A DNA stretch of 62,520 nt from Thermoplasmata archaeon (GTDB taxonomy: Archaea; Thermoplasmatota; Thermoplasmata; Lutacidiplasmatales; UBA184), in the NCBI GenBank assembly GCA_028864975.1, contig JAGWLG010000018.1, positions 1 to 62,520 on the forward strand. Direction: 5' to 3'. Positions 42,983-50,100 of this stretch are shown here, one piece after another (within the stretch, counting starts at the first letter, position 1; every line of letters starts with the position of its first letter). The notes beneath the pieces are model-generated. The model ran no database searches, was not told the DNA's origin, and was given only the letters and a program-made list of their open reading frames with translations. A program made the position numbers and the translations under genes.

Positions 42983-43007
42983 GCGGCGCCGCCCGAGCGC
43001 GCCCCCC

Positions 43008-43325
43008 CTACGCCGTGCCAGGGAGCCGGTGGAACATGCGTCGCAGTTCGCGGATGTGGGTCTTGTCGTAGGCGGGGGGACGCAGCCAGAACTTCCCGAT
43101 CCAGACCGTCCTCCCGTCCACCTTGAAGAACACCCGGTAGGGGCCGAGAGGGAACCGCCAGACCCCCGGGACCTGCCCGACCTCCTTCACCGGCAGGAAG
43201 GGGTAGGAGCGGTACGGGTTCGCCTCGAGGTACGGACGGAGCGCCTTCAACCTGCGCTGAAGGTCCTTCGACAGACGGTAGAACTCCTTCTCGGCGGGGA
43301 GAAGGAAGCGGACCTCGTAGGTCAC
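43008..43325 (-). CDS. RelE/ParE-family toxin
   Basis: 105 residues. Seen: Y-E-V-R-F-L-L-P-A-E-K-E-F-Y-R-L, Y-R-S-Y-P-F-L-P-V-K-E-V, G-V-W-R-F-P-L-G-P-Y-R-V-F-F-K-V and a basic end. Known: RelE/ParE toxins have this alpha-alpha-beta-beta-beta plan and cut mRNA or block gyrase. The start overlaps the antitoxin stop (ATGA). Confidence 0.75.
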   Translation of the reverse strand: MTYEVRFLLPAEKEFYRLSKDLQRRLKALRPYLEANPYRSYPFLPVKEVGQVPGVWRFPLGPYRVFFKVDGRTVWIGKFWLRPPAYDKTHIRELRRMFHRLPGTA

Positions 43326-43537
43326 ACGCCCGCCCGCTCGAAGACCTCTTCCGCGCTCGGGCCGCGCAGGTCGGCAAAGCGGTGCTCGAGCTCCTTGACC
43401 AGGCGCGGGGGGAAGTGCTCCTCGACCATCTCGAGGATCAACTCCTCGTAGGTCTGCCCTGAAGCCTTGAGCGCGTCCAGGAGACGGCGCGTGCTCTCAT
43501 GGACCTGGAGGGTCGTCGTGGGGTCCTTGGCGGCCAT
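43322..43537 (-). CDS. Antitoxin of the RelE-like pair
   Basis: 71 residues from the ATG at 43537. Seen: T-T-T-L-Q-V-H-E-S-T-R-R-L-L-D-A-L-K-A-S-G-Q-T-Y-E-E-L, paralogous to the antitoxins at 40960 and 41790. Leaderless start supported by a CTTATCTCC box at 43559-43567 (22-30 nt upstream). Confidence 0.7.
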   Translation of the reverse strand: MAAKDPTTTLQVHESTRRLLDALKASGQTYEELILEMVEEHFPPRLVKELEHRFADLRGPSAEEVFERAGV

Positions 43538-43558
43538 CGCTCCTCTATAGCGCGCTAT

Positions 43559-43567
43559 GGAGATAAG
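43559..43567 (-). promoter_or_regulatory. TATA-like box of the toxin-antitoxin operon
   Basis: CTTATCTCC at -22 to -30 of the antitoxin ATG. TTATCTA is placed alike in the neighbouring pair (42036-42042). Confidence 0.5.
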
Positions 43568-43652
43568 GGCGCGCCCCCTTCGTCGAGCGGTCCGGGCGGC
43601 GGTACGGAAGATCCCCCAAGGATTCGGTCCTGCCGAGGGGGAGAGGGGTCCC

Positions 43653-43760
43653 TCACCCGTCGTCCCAATTGCTCTCGGGGAAGCGCGCGCTGGCGCGGGC
43701 CTCCACCTCCGTTCGCCCGTCGTGCGGGCTCGATCGCTCGGGGCAATTGGGAAAGGACCG
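43653..43760 (-). pseudogene. C-terminal fragment of the zinc-tail gene
   Basis: Reads S-S-P-H-D-G-R-T-E-V-E-A-R-A-S-A-R-F-P-E-S-N-W-D-D-G-stop, matching S-S-P-A-D-W-M-S-E-V-R-A-R-E-V-A-V-L-P-G-S-D-Y-D-D-G of the full gene. No start. The DNA is also bounded by a 9-bp inverted repeat CCCAATTGC (43664-43672) and GCAATTGGG (43743-43751). Confidence 0.55.
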
Positions 43761-43970
43761 CCGCAGGCGGTCCAGGCGGCCGAAGGCCGCCTCTCGTGCA
43801 CTCGGCCAACGGCCGAGTGCGCGCAGGAGGGGATGCCCAAGCCCATGTACGTCCCAGATCAGTTCTCCCGGGATGGCCGGCTCTCGTTGGTGGGGCCTCG
43901 GGGCGACCTTCCGGCGTCGTCCCGAGGCCGCCCGCGGCCCCCAATGAGTCAGCCGGACCCTCTCCGAACG
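43755..43970 (+). ncRNA. Structured RNA candidate, copy B
   Basis: Tandem hairpins GGACCGCC-gca-GGCGGTCC, GGCGGCC-gaa-GGCCGCC and GCACTCGGCC-aac-GGCCGAGTGC, then about 57 nt later CCGGCT (43877-43882) with AGCCGG (43951-43956), CTCGTTGG (43883-43890) with CCAATGAG (43941-43948, one G-U), and GGCCTCGGGGCGAC (43894-43907) with GTCGTCCCGAGGCC (43916-43929, one G-U). The two-base TC bulge, the CGCGGCCC internal loop and a following TCTCCGA are unchanged from copy A. Confidence 0.6.
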
Positions 43971-44118
43971 GCCCGGGGCCCGCGAGAGGGTAGCCCGAAC
44001 GGGCGTAGGGAGAGTTGCTCCCTGCCATCCTCGAGAAGATCGACCCCGGGTCGAAAGACCGACGAGGAAGGAGGGAAAGGGGCGGGGGCGCGGGGCCCCC
44101 ACCCCCCTGCCCCGGGCC

Positions 44119-45225
44119 TCACCCGTCGTCGTAGTCCGACCCCGGGAGGACGGCGACCTCCCGGGCCCTGACCTCACTCATCCAGTCCGCCGGGGAGGAG
44201 AGGACCTCCTGGAGGTCCTCGACGTGGATGGGACGGAAGGCCCCGTGGGTCCCCCGGCACCACCCGCAGCGCGCGCCCGCGGGAAAGACATCCTCCCGGC
44301 GCGGGCAGATATCGACCGGCGTAACGGAGAAGCGCGCGCAGAAGAGACGAAGGCGCGTCTGGTCGTGGAACACCTGCGCCCGGGCCACCGGGTGGGCCTC
44401 GAGCGCGGCGAGGGCCGCCGCGACGCGCCCCTTGCGCTCAGCCTCAACCTGGGCCCTGACGCGCTGGTCGTCCTCCCGCGTGTCGTCCGCGAGCCCGCTC
44501 GTGATGTCGAGAAGGGTGAACCGAGAGAGGCGCCCGAGGCTCTCCCGCTCCCCCTTCGGGAGGTAGGCTTCGACCGAGGTCTTGGCGTGGTCGCGCGGTC
44601 GCCGGGGGGCGGACCCCTGTGGGTCGCGCGGCTGGCGGCGTCCAGGGACCGAAGGACCCCTGGGGAGGCTTGGGAGTGGGGCCACCCCCGAGCGGACCAT
44701 CACCACGAGGCCTAGGCTCTCCAGGGAGGGGATGTCCGAACCGAGCACGACCCCCGTCCACTCGCGGGCGACCGGGTCCCACCGGAGATGGAGGGCCTTG
44801 AGCTCCGCGCGGTGGGCGTAGCTTGCGGGCCCCGCCCCGACGCCCACGAGGTAGTAGCTCGAACCCTCGAGGTTCGAGCGAGGACTCGCCGACGGGGGGC
44901 AGGGGCCGTCGGTGAGTCCGGACCCCTTCTCTTCGCGCGTCAGGGGCTCGGCCCCAAGCGTCTGGACGGGAGCGACCTCGACGGTGGCCCGGGCCGCGTC
45001 GAGCTTCGCCCTCAGCTTCACTGGGTCGACCGGGTGGCCGACCAGGCGCTCGATGCGGGCGAGCGTGGGGGCCCTCTTCGGGTCGTGGTAGGCGAGGTTG
45101 GCGGGGGCGCTGTTGCTCAGCACGTCCTCCATCTTCTCCTTCCGCTCGGGGGTGGGGAGGCACCCGCTCGCGGTGGTCGTTCGGCTCTCGGCGTTCGTGG
45201 CGCTTTCCGCGCACGTGGCTGTCAT
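44119..45225 (-). CDS. Multidomain zinc-tail protein of mobile-element type
   Basis: 368 residues from the ATG at 45225, chosen because its N-terminus matches that of the protein at 28336. Seen: helical N-terminal third, a domain with L-K-A-L-H-L-R-W-D-P-V-A-R-E-W-T-G-V-V (resembling the L-x-x-L-G-x-x-W-D-x-x-x-K-x-W pattern of small DUF5710-like modules), a helical middle, then a zinc site (C-P-R-R-E...C-G-W-C-R-G) and the conserved end H-V-E-D-L...R-E-V-A-V-L-P-G-S-D-Y-D-D-G. A palindromic element with a 12-bp stem lies in frame (44882-44919). Three 3' fragments of this gene occur nearby. Function unknown. Confidence 0.6.
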   Translation of the reverse strand: MTATCAESATNAESRTTTASGCLPTPERKEKMEDVLSNSAPANLAYHDPKRAPTLARIERLVGHPVDPVKLRAKLDAARATVEVAPVQTLGAEPLTREEKGSGLTDGPCPPSASPRSNLEGSSYYLVGVGAGPASYAHRAELKALHLRWDPVAREWTGVVLGSDIPSLESLGLVVMVRSGVAPLPSLPRGPSVPGRRQPRDPQGSAPRRPRDHAKTSVEAYLPKGERESLGRLSRFTLLDITSGLADDTREDDQRVRAQVEAERKGRVAAALAALEAHPVARAQVFHDQTRLRLFCARFSVTPVDICPRREDVFPAGARCGWCRGTHGAFRPIHVEDLQEVLSSPADWMSEVRAREVAVLPGSDYDDG

Positions 45226-45872
45226 CGCCCGAAGGGTCAACGTAGCGAGCGACACCCCGACAAGATTGGATGTCAGGCGCGCGAAGCGCGCACTTCGCTT
45301 GTGGTCGACCCCACCCCTCCGAGGTCGCTGGCGACGCGGGGTCCCGATATGCGTCCTCGCTCCGTCGAGGACCTTACGGGACCCCGCCGAGCGGAGCGAG
45401 GGAACGTCCCGCGACCTCGCCGAGGAGCGGGGGGCAGGGGCCGATCCTCGGGAGGACCTGGACGACCTCCTGACCCGAAGGGTCGGCGGGAGGACAGGTC
45501 CGAAGGGGGAGTGCGGTCGAACGTTGAGGCTTCAGCCCGATGACAGCCACGTGCGGCCCGGCGACACGAACGCCGCGCCGCGAACGGGCCCCGCGAGCGG
45601 TCCCCTCCCGCCAGTCTCCCGACATGGGGACGGGCGGGGTCGCGCCGCTGCGCCCGGACGAGCCATGACGCGGCGGAAGGGGAGAGGAGCGACGCGGGCG
45701 GAGCGAACGCTGCCATCCGCCCGTCAGGGGAAGGAGCGGGGAACTCCCCCTCCCTCCCGCTCAACTTTCCCTGGGTAGGAACGTGGAGACGGGATGACGA
45801 ACTCACCTGGTCGACGGAGAAAGATGGACGCGACCGGCGAGAGCCCAGATCATCATGCAGGTCCTCACGATT
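45226..45872. other. Gene-free stretch with one palindromic element
   Basis: No supported gene. GGACCTG (45454-45460) and CAGGTCC (45495-45501) form an element whose left flank GAGCGGGGGGCAGGGGCC is identical to that of the element at 40329. CGCGACCTCGCCGAG is shared with 28606. Confidence 0.55.
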
Positions 45873-47372
45873 CTATAGGGGAATGAGATTGACGACTGGC
45901 TGGATGGAAACCCAGGTCAACGTAAGGCTGTGCCCGGCTCTCACAAGGTACGCACCAGGGCCCCCCGACGGCTGCCCATCAATCTGGACGCCCACCGAGA
46001 ACCCACCTGCCACCGTAATGAGTTGATCGCACACCTCAATGTCACCACCTTGGCTCGTCGGAGACTGGCCATTGGTGTACGTAGCTGGCGAAGCGGTGAA
46101 CAGGAAGCTGATAGGGATGGACTGCCCCGGCGTTCGGTTCGTCATGGAGCCCGAGAGAAACGAACTCCATGCAAGTCCGTCGAGGTCGCAGTCGATGAAT
46201 CTGACGTACCCGAGAGGATAGCCAATCGACTGAACATTGGGTGGGTTGCCAAAGACGATTCCGGGGTTGGCGGTCCCGGTCTCACAGAGCACGGCGTTTG
46301 GGGACTGACCAGAGAACAGGCATCTCTTGAATTCGATGTTGTTCACGTAGGAGTAGATTCCCGCTCCCAGATCGTCATCGATGAGATTCCAGGTACCCCC
46401 GATGAAGTCGCAGTCCTCGAAGGTCAGATACTCCGTGATGCAAGCGAGCGTTGGTGGAGACGGACCATTCGTCGACCCTTGCAGTTCGAAGCAACGATTA
46501 CCGCCTTGCGTCTTCGCAGCACAACGAATGAAACGGATACGGGCGACGTTACCGTACTGGGACCGCACGAAGTAGGCATCGGCGTCCGTCATGCCTGTGG
46601 CGGCGGTTTGGTCCACGAAACAGTCCTCGAACTGGACTTCGCGCGCACTTCCGCCGACGTAGATACCCGCCGGGCCCGAGGGACTGCCAGTCGCCGACTC
46701 GTCGTAAGTAATCATTACCTCTCGGACCAGGACCTGTCGGATGGTCTGGTCGAACGTCGGGATGAATCCCGGACCATTGGCCCCAATCATGGCCAGCCCC
46801 GTGTCGACGTTCCGCTGGAGGTTGAATCCCTCGAAGACGCACTCGGACGACATACGGTTGGGCGAGGCGGTGGCGAACGCAACGTTGCCCAGGTTGAAGA
46901 CTGCGAAAGGTCCATGAACGGCATTCCCGGCAACCGTCACCCCATTGCCATGCCAATGTACCCGACTCCAGTTGTTCGTTCCCCCGTCGCTGAACGGCAC
47001 GAGAACGCTCCCAAGCACAGTCCAGCTCCCTCCCGACTGGATGCTCAAGGTACTGCTGCCGCTCAAGACCAACTCCTGGTCATCGTCCGTGCCGTGTATC
47101 GAGGCAGAGATCTTGTACGTCCCTCCGCCGATGTCAACCACCGTGCCCCCGCTCGCGATAGCGAGCAAGGCTTCCTGAAGGCCCCCGGTTACCGTGAGCC
47201 CTGGACCGACATTGTTCAACAGGGAGTCCGGCCCAAAGTCAGCCCCATTGTTGGGAGCGATTACTCCGGGGTCTCCAAGGCCAAGCGGTGACACCGTGTA
47301 CAATCGTGAGAGGGCCTTGTTCGTGCAGCAGGAGGTTGGCACCGGGCCGGGCATGAAAACAGGACTCCCCAT
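45873..47372 (-). CDS. Right-handed beta-helix protein (tailspike-like)
   Basis: 499 residues; ATG at 47354 is an alternative. Seen: an N-terminal module with V-I-A-P-N-N-G-A-D-F-G-P-D and V-G-P-G-L-T-V-T, then short repeated beta rungs rich in N, G, V, F and C (F-E-D-C-D-F, F-K-R-C-L-F, F-I-D-C-D-L), a hallmark of parallel beta-helices such as pectate lyases and phage tailspikes, and a small beta-sandwich-like end. No signal peptide, so it is not an ordinary secreted enzyme. The divergent gene at 47488 shares the N-terminal module. I infer a virion or contractile-particle spike; an intracellular adhesin is possible. Confidence 0.68.
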   Translation of the reverse strand: MGSPVFMPGPVPTSCCTNKALSRLYTVSPLGLGDPGVIAPNNGADFGPDSLLNNVGPGLTVTGGLQEALLAIASGGTVVDIGGGTYKISASIHGTDDDQELVLSGSSTLSIQSGGSWTVLGSVLVPFSDGGTNNWSRVHWHGNGVTVAGNAVHGPFAVFNLGNVAFATASPNRMSSECVFEGFNLQRNVDTGLAMIGANGPGFIPTFDQTIRQVLVREVMITYDESATGSPSGPAGIYVGGSAREVQFEDCFVDQTAATGMTDADAYFVRSQYGNVARIRFIRCAAKTQGGNRCFELQGSTNGPSPPTLACITEYLTFEDCDFIGGTWNLIDDDLGAGIYSYVNNIEFKRCLFSGQSPNAVLCETGTANPGIVFGNPPNVQSIGYPLGYVRFIDCDLDGLAWSSFLSGSMTNRTPGQSIPISFLFTASPATYTNGQSPTSQGGDIEVCDQLITVAGGFSVGVQIDGQPSGGPGAYLVRAGHSLTLTWVSIQPVVNLIPL

Positions 47373-47487
47373 TGAGAGCGTGGATATGAACGTTCGGATG
47401 AGTGAGTCCGAACATTGACTTCTGCCCCAAGATTAATAGCGGGGATTCCAATGCTGGTACGATTCCCCTGTTTGGAGGTAGGCCACG
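47373..47487. promoter_or_regulatory. Divergent promoter of the two beta-helix genes
   Basis: Contains AAGATTAATAG near 47430 facing the plus gene and TTCATATCC (minus strand, 47385-47393) facing the minus gene. GGAGGT at 47475-47480 lies 7 nt before the plus-strand TTG. Confidence 0.45.
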
Positions 47488-48594
47488 TTGGCTGCTGCTC
47501 TTTGCTGTCCAAACCACCAAGTTCTCCGAGTCTTCACCGTCTCACCCATCGGATTCGTCAATGCGGGCGGGGCCGTGGTTCTGGCACCGAACAACGGAGC
47601 CGACTTCGGGCCGGATACCCAGCTCAGCAACACTGGACCGGGGCTCACCGTTACCTCCGGTATCCAAGAGGCCATCGCCGCCGCGGCTGCGGTCGGAGGA
47701 GCACGAATCCTTCTGCTGCCCGGAGTATTCTCTATCGTTCCTCCTTCAGGATCCACCCTCGCAGCAATCCACGTCTTGGCGAACAACATCTACCTACAAG
47801 GCTCGGGAGTGACGGAGACCACCTTGGACATTCACATCGTCGATGACATCGACGGGGTCAAGTTCGCGCAGGCCGGCCAGCCCTTGGACACGGGAGGGAT
47901 GTCCGACTTGACTATCCAGTTCACGAAAAGCAGCGGAGGGGGGAGCAGCATCGTGACCGTTGGAGGGGAGGGTAACAGCTTCCTTCACATCCGATTCGCC
48001 CGCTTGCGGATCATCGATCTCTCGGCCTCGGTGGCCCCTCCTGGTCAACAGGACTTCTTCATGGTCATCTTCGTGACGAACTCCGCCCCTCAGTCCGGCC
48101 CGCTGTGGGTAGACGAGTGTGAATTCGACTACCCCGGTGAGTCCCCCAACCTAACAGTCTTCGGCATCCAGCTCAACTTGATCGTGGTCCCTTCGCCGGT
48201 CCAGGGCTTCGTCCCCCTGGGAGTCGTGATCCGAGGGAACGCCTTCCTCGGAGGCTGGCCCTTCGCGAGAGTTTTCACTACCGTCAATCTCGGGACTGCC
48301 GACCTTAGAACCTGGAGATGGAAGGACAACACTGGGGTTGAGCTCGGATGGAATACCGCCACCCCACCCCTCCCGTCGGGAACCGGCATCGGTGTGGTGA
48401 ATCAGAACCCGTGGGCCGTCGAGGTCTACCAGGAGATAAGTTCATTCACCGGGAACGGAACGGTCATCTTCGCATGGGATGGACAGACGCAGCCCCTTCC
48501 CGACGACTCACCGCGCATCCGCCTCGACCCTGGATTCGGAGTACAGTACTCGATTCTGGTTCCGGCTAGCTGGCGATGGTTCGGGGTGACCTGA
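47488..48594 (+). CDS. Right-handed beta-helix protein (tailspike-like)
   Basis: 368 residues from a TTG preceded by GGAGGT. Seen: the same N-terminal module as the divergent protein (V-L-A-P-N-N-G-A-D-F-G-P-D, T-G-P-G-L-T-V-T), beta-helix-like rungs, and a C-terminal beta-rich part. No signal peptide. The next gene follows after one base, suggesting a joint product or fibre accessory. The pair looks like alternative receptor-binding spikes built on one attachment domain. Confidence 0.65.
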   Translation: MAAALCCPNHQVLRVFTVSPIGFVNAGGAVVLAPNNGADFGPDTQLSNTGPGLTVTSGIQEAIAAAAAVGGARILLLPGVFSIVPPSGSTLAAIHVLANNIYLQGSGVTETTLDIHIVDDIDGVKFAQAGQPLDTGGMSDLTIQFTKSSGGGSSIVTVGGEGNSFLHIRFARLRIIDLSASVAPPGQQDFFMVIFVTNSAPQSGPLWVDECEFDYPGESPNLTVFGIQLNLIVVPSPVQGFVPLGVVIRGNAFLGGWPFARVFTTVNLGTADLRTWRWKDNTGVELGWNTATPPLPSGTGIGVVNQNPWAVEVYQEISSFTGNGTVIFAWDGQTQPLPDDSPRIRLDPGFGVQYSILVPASWRWFGVT

Positions 48595-48595
48595 C

Positions 48596-48943
48596 GTGAA
48601 GCTCCTCCGAGCGACAGGAGAGGTGGTGGGGGCAACCACTGCTCCCCAGACCGTGCTTACCTACGTCTTGGGCCCTTCGGCAGACGAGTATCTTGAGGTC
48701 GATGCCTCTATGATTGTCCGCGCACACTCGACCGGCGCCGCGGAACTCCACATCCATTGGGTCGATAGACTCGGAGTGTCGAGGGCCGCCACGGTCACTC
48801 TGGGGGCGGTCGGCAACACCGGCATTGCCCGTTACGTCAGGGCAAGGGCCGGATCGAGCCTGACGGTGACCGTGACCCCCAGCCCCGTGGGACCCTTCGG
48901 CCTCACGTTCGACGCTCTCGGAGAGGTCAAGCGCGTCAAGTGA
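48596..48943 (+). CDS. Small beta-rich protein following the spike gene
   Basis: 115 residues from a GTG one base after the spike gene stop. Seen: alternating short strands (V-L-T-Y-V-L-G-P-S-A-D-E, A-E-L-H-I-H-W-V-D) and few charged clusters, like a beta-sandwich. Probably co-translated with the spike gene; could be a fibre tip or head-binding partner. No family recognised. Confidence 0.5.
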   Translation: MKLLRATGEVVGATTAPQTVLTYVLGPSADEYLEVDASMIVRAHSTGAAELHIHWVDRLGVSRAATVTLGAVGNTGIARYVRARAGSSLTVTVTPSPVGPFGLTFDALGEVKRVK

Positions 48944-48986
48944 GGATGAGCCTCAACTCCCTTCCGCCAGGGGGATGTCAAGCTCT

Positions 48987-50042
48987 CTACGCGGCCGCAG
49001 CTCCCAGCAGGAGCCTGTCGTACCGCTGCCACAGGGGGGCCCTGACGGATTCCATCGGTTCCCTGACCACCTCGAGATTCCCCAGGTGGCGCGAAATCGT
49101 GGAGAGAACAGCACGGTGAGGTGACTGGGCCCCGGCCTGAAGGCCTGTTCCCAGACTCCCGATGAGCACTTGGCTTCCATCGCTGGCGACCAGGAACGGG
49201 AAGACCCCGCATCTACCCACAAGGACGGAGAAGAGGTCGGGCAAACCATCTTGGTCCCTTAGGGTGCCTCGGGTCATGATGAGGTGGGCAATCGAGCGGT
49301 TGTCGTACTTGGGGACTACTCCGGGGTGCAGCGACACTCTCCACTCCACGAGTCCATGTTCCAATAGTCGTCGTTGCGACCCGGGAAGGGTTGCCGGCCC
49401 CGCGAGATGGGAAGGGCGACCCCCGTTCATCTCCGGGAAAGGCCTTCGCAGGAGTTGAAGTGAGGCTGAAGCTCCAATCAGAGAAGCTCTGCGACCCCAA
49501 CGGGAAGGGCCGGGTCCTATCGGGAGAGGCCGGGGGTAGTGGACCGTGCCCCGGAGCCCAACGAAGTGCGCCCACGCCCCCTCGAAGTCATAATAGACGG
49601 GCACCCGTGGCTCCTTTGGGTCCAGTGAGAGGAACGCGAGAACGCCACCCCCCACGTGGGAGGAGAGTCTCGCCCTGAGTTGGTCGGCCCCCTCCTCCGA
49701 GGCATGGAATACTGTCCCGAGAACGAGCTGGGTCCCCGTGAGAACGACCACGGCCCCAGGCTCCGAGGAGATGAGCTGCGAGGTCTCCTGGATCCTGTCG
49801 GTGAAGGGTCTCGCAAGGACGAAGGAGACCCTGTTGAGACCAAGTGCCGAGGGAACCGGAAGATAGCGATCCTCGACTAGCCCAGATTCGTAGAGCCGTT
49901 TCTGAGCGAGCCGATAGGATGAGTCCGAGAGCCCCGAAGCGCGAACCCTCTGCCGTACGGTGCCCGGTGTGGAACCTAGAAGGCTCGCTGCGACACGAAT
50001 GGCGTTCTCAGAGAGTGTGAGGGTTCGAGCGTTCATTCTCAA
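48987..50042 (-). CDS. Winged-helix regulator paired with a PKD surface protein
   Basis: 351 residues from a TTG; ATG at 50036 is more likely. Seen: N-terminal helix-turn-helix-like part (T-V-R-Q-R-V-R-A-S-G-L-S-D-S-S-Y-R-L-A-Q) and a sensor domain with V-Y-Y-D-F-E-G-A-W, Y-P-R-P-L-P and L-P-G-S-Q-R-R-L-L, matching the regulator at 8629. It is divergent from the PKD gene at 50101. See the pair at 7292-9717. Confidence 0.65.
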   Translation of the reverse strand: MRMNARTLTLSENAIRVAASLLGSTPGTVRQRVRASGLSDSSYRLAQKRLYESGLVEDRYLPVPSALGLNRVSFVLARPFTDRIQETSQLISSEPGAVVVLTGTQLVLGTVFHASEEGADQLRARLSSHVGGGVLAFLSLDPKEPRVPVYYDFEGAWAHFVGLRGTVHYPRPLPIGPGPSRWGRRASLIGASASLQLLRRPFPEMNGGRPSHLAGPATLPGSQRRLLEHGLVEWRVSLHPGVVPKYDNRSIAHLIMTRGTLRDQDGLPDLFSVLVGRCGVFPFLVASDGSQVLIGSLGTGLQAGAQSPHRAVLSTISRHLGNLEVVREPMESVRAPLWQRYDRLLLGAAAA

Positions 50043-50100
50043 AGGTGCTACTCCTTAGCACGGCCGCCAGGTGCGCGACCCAGAAACTGGCGGGGTGCTT

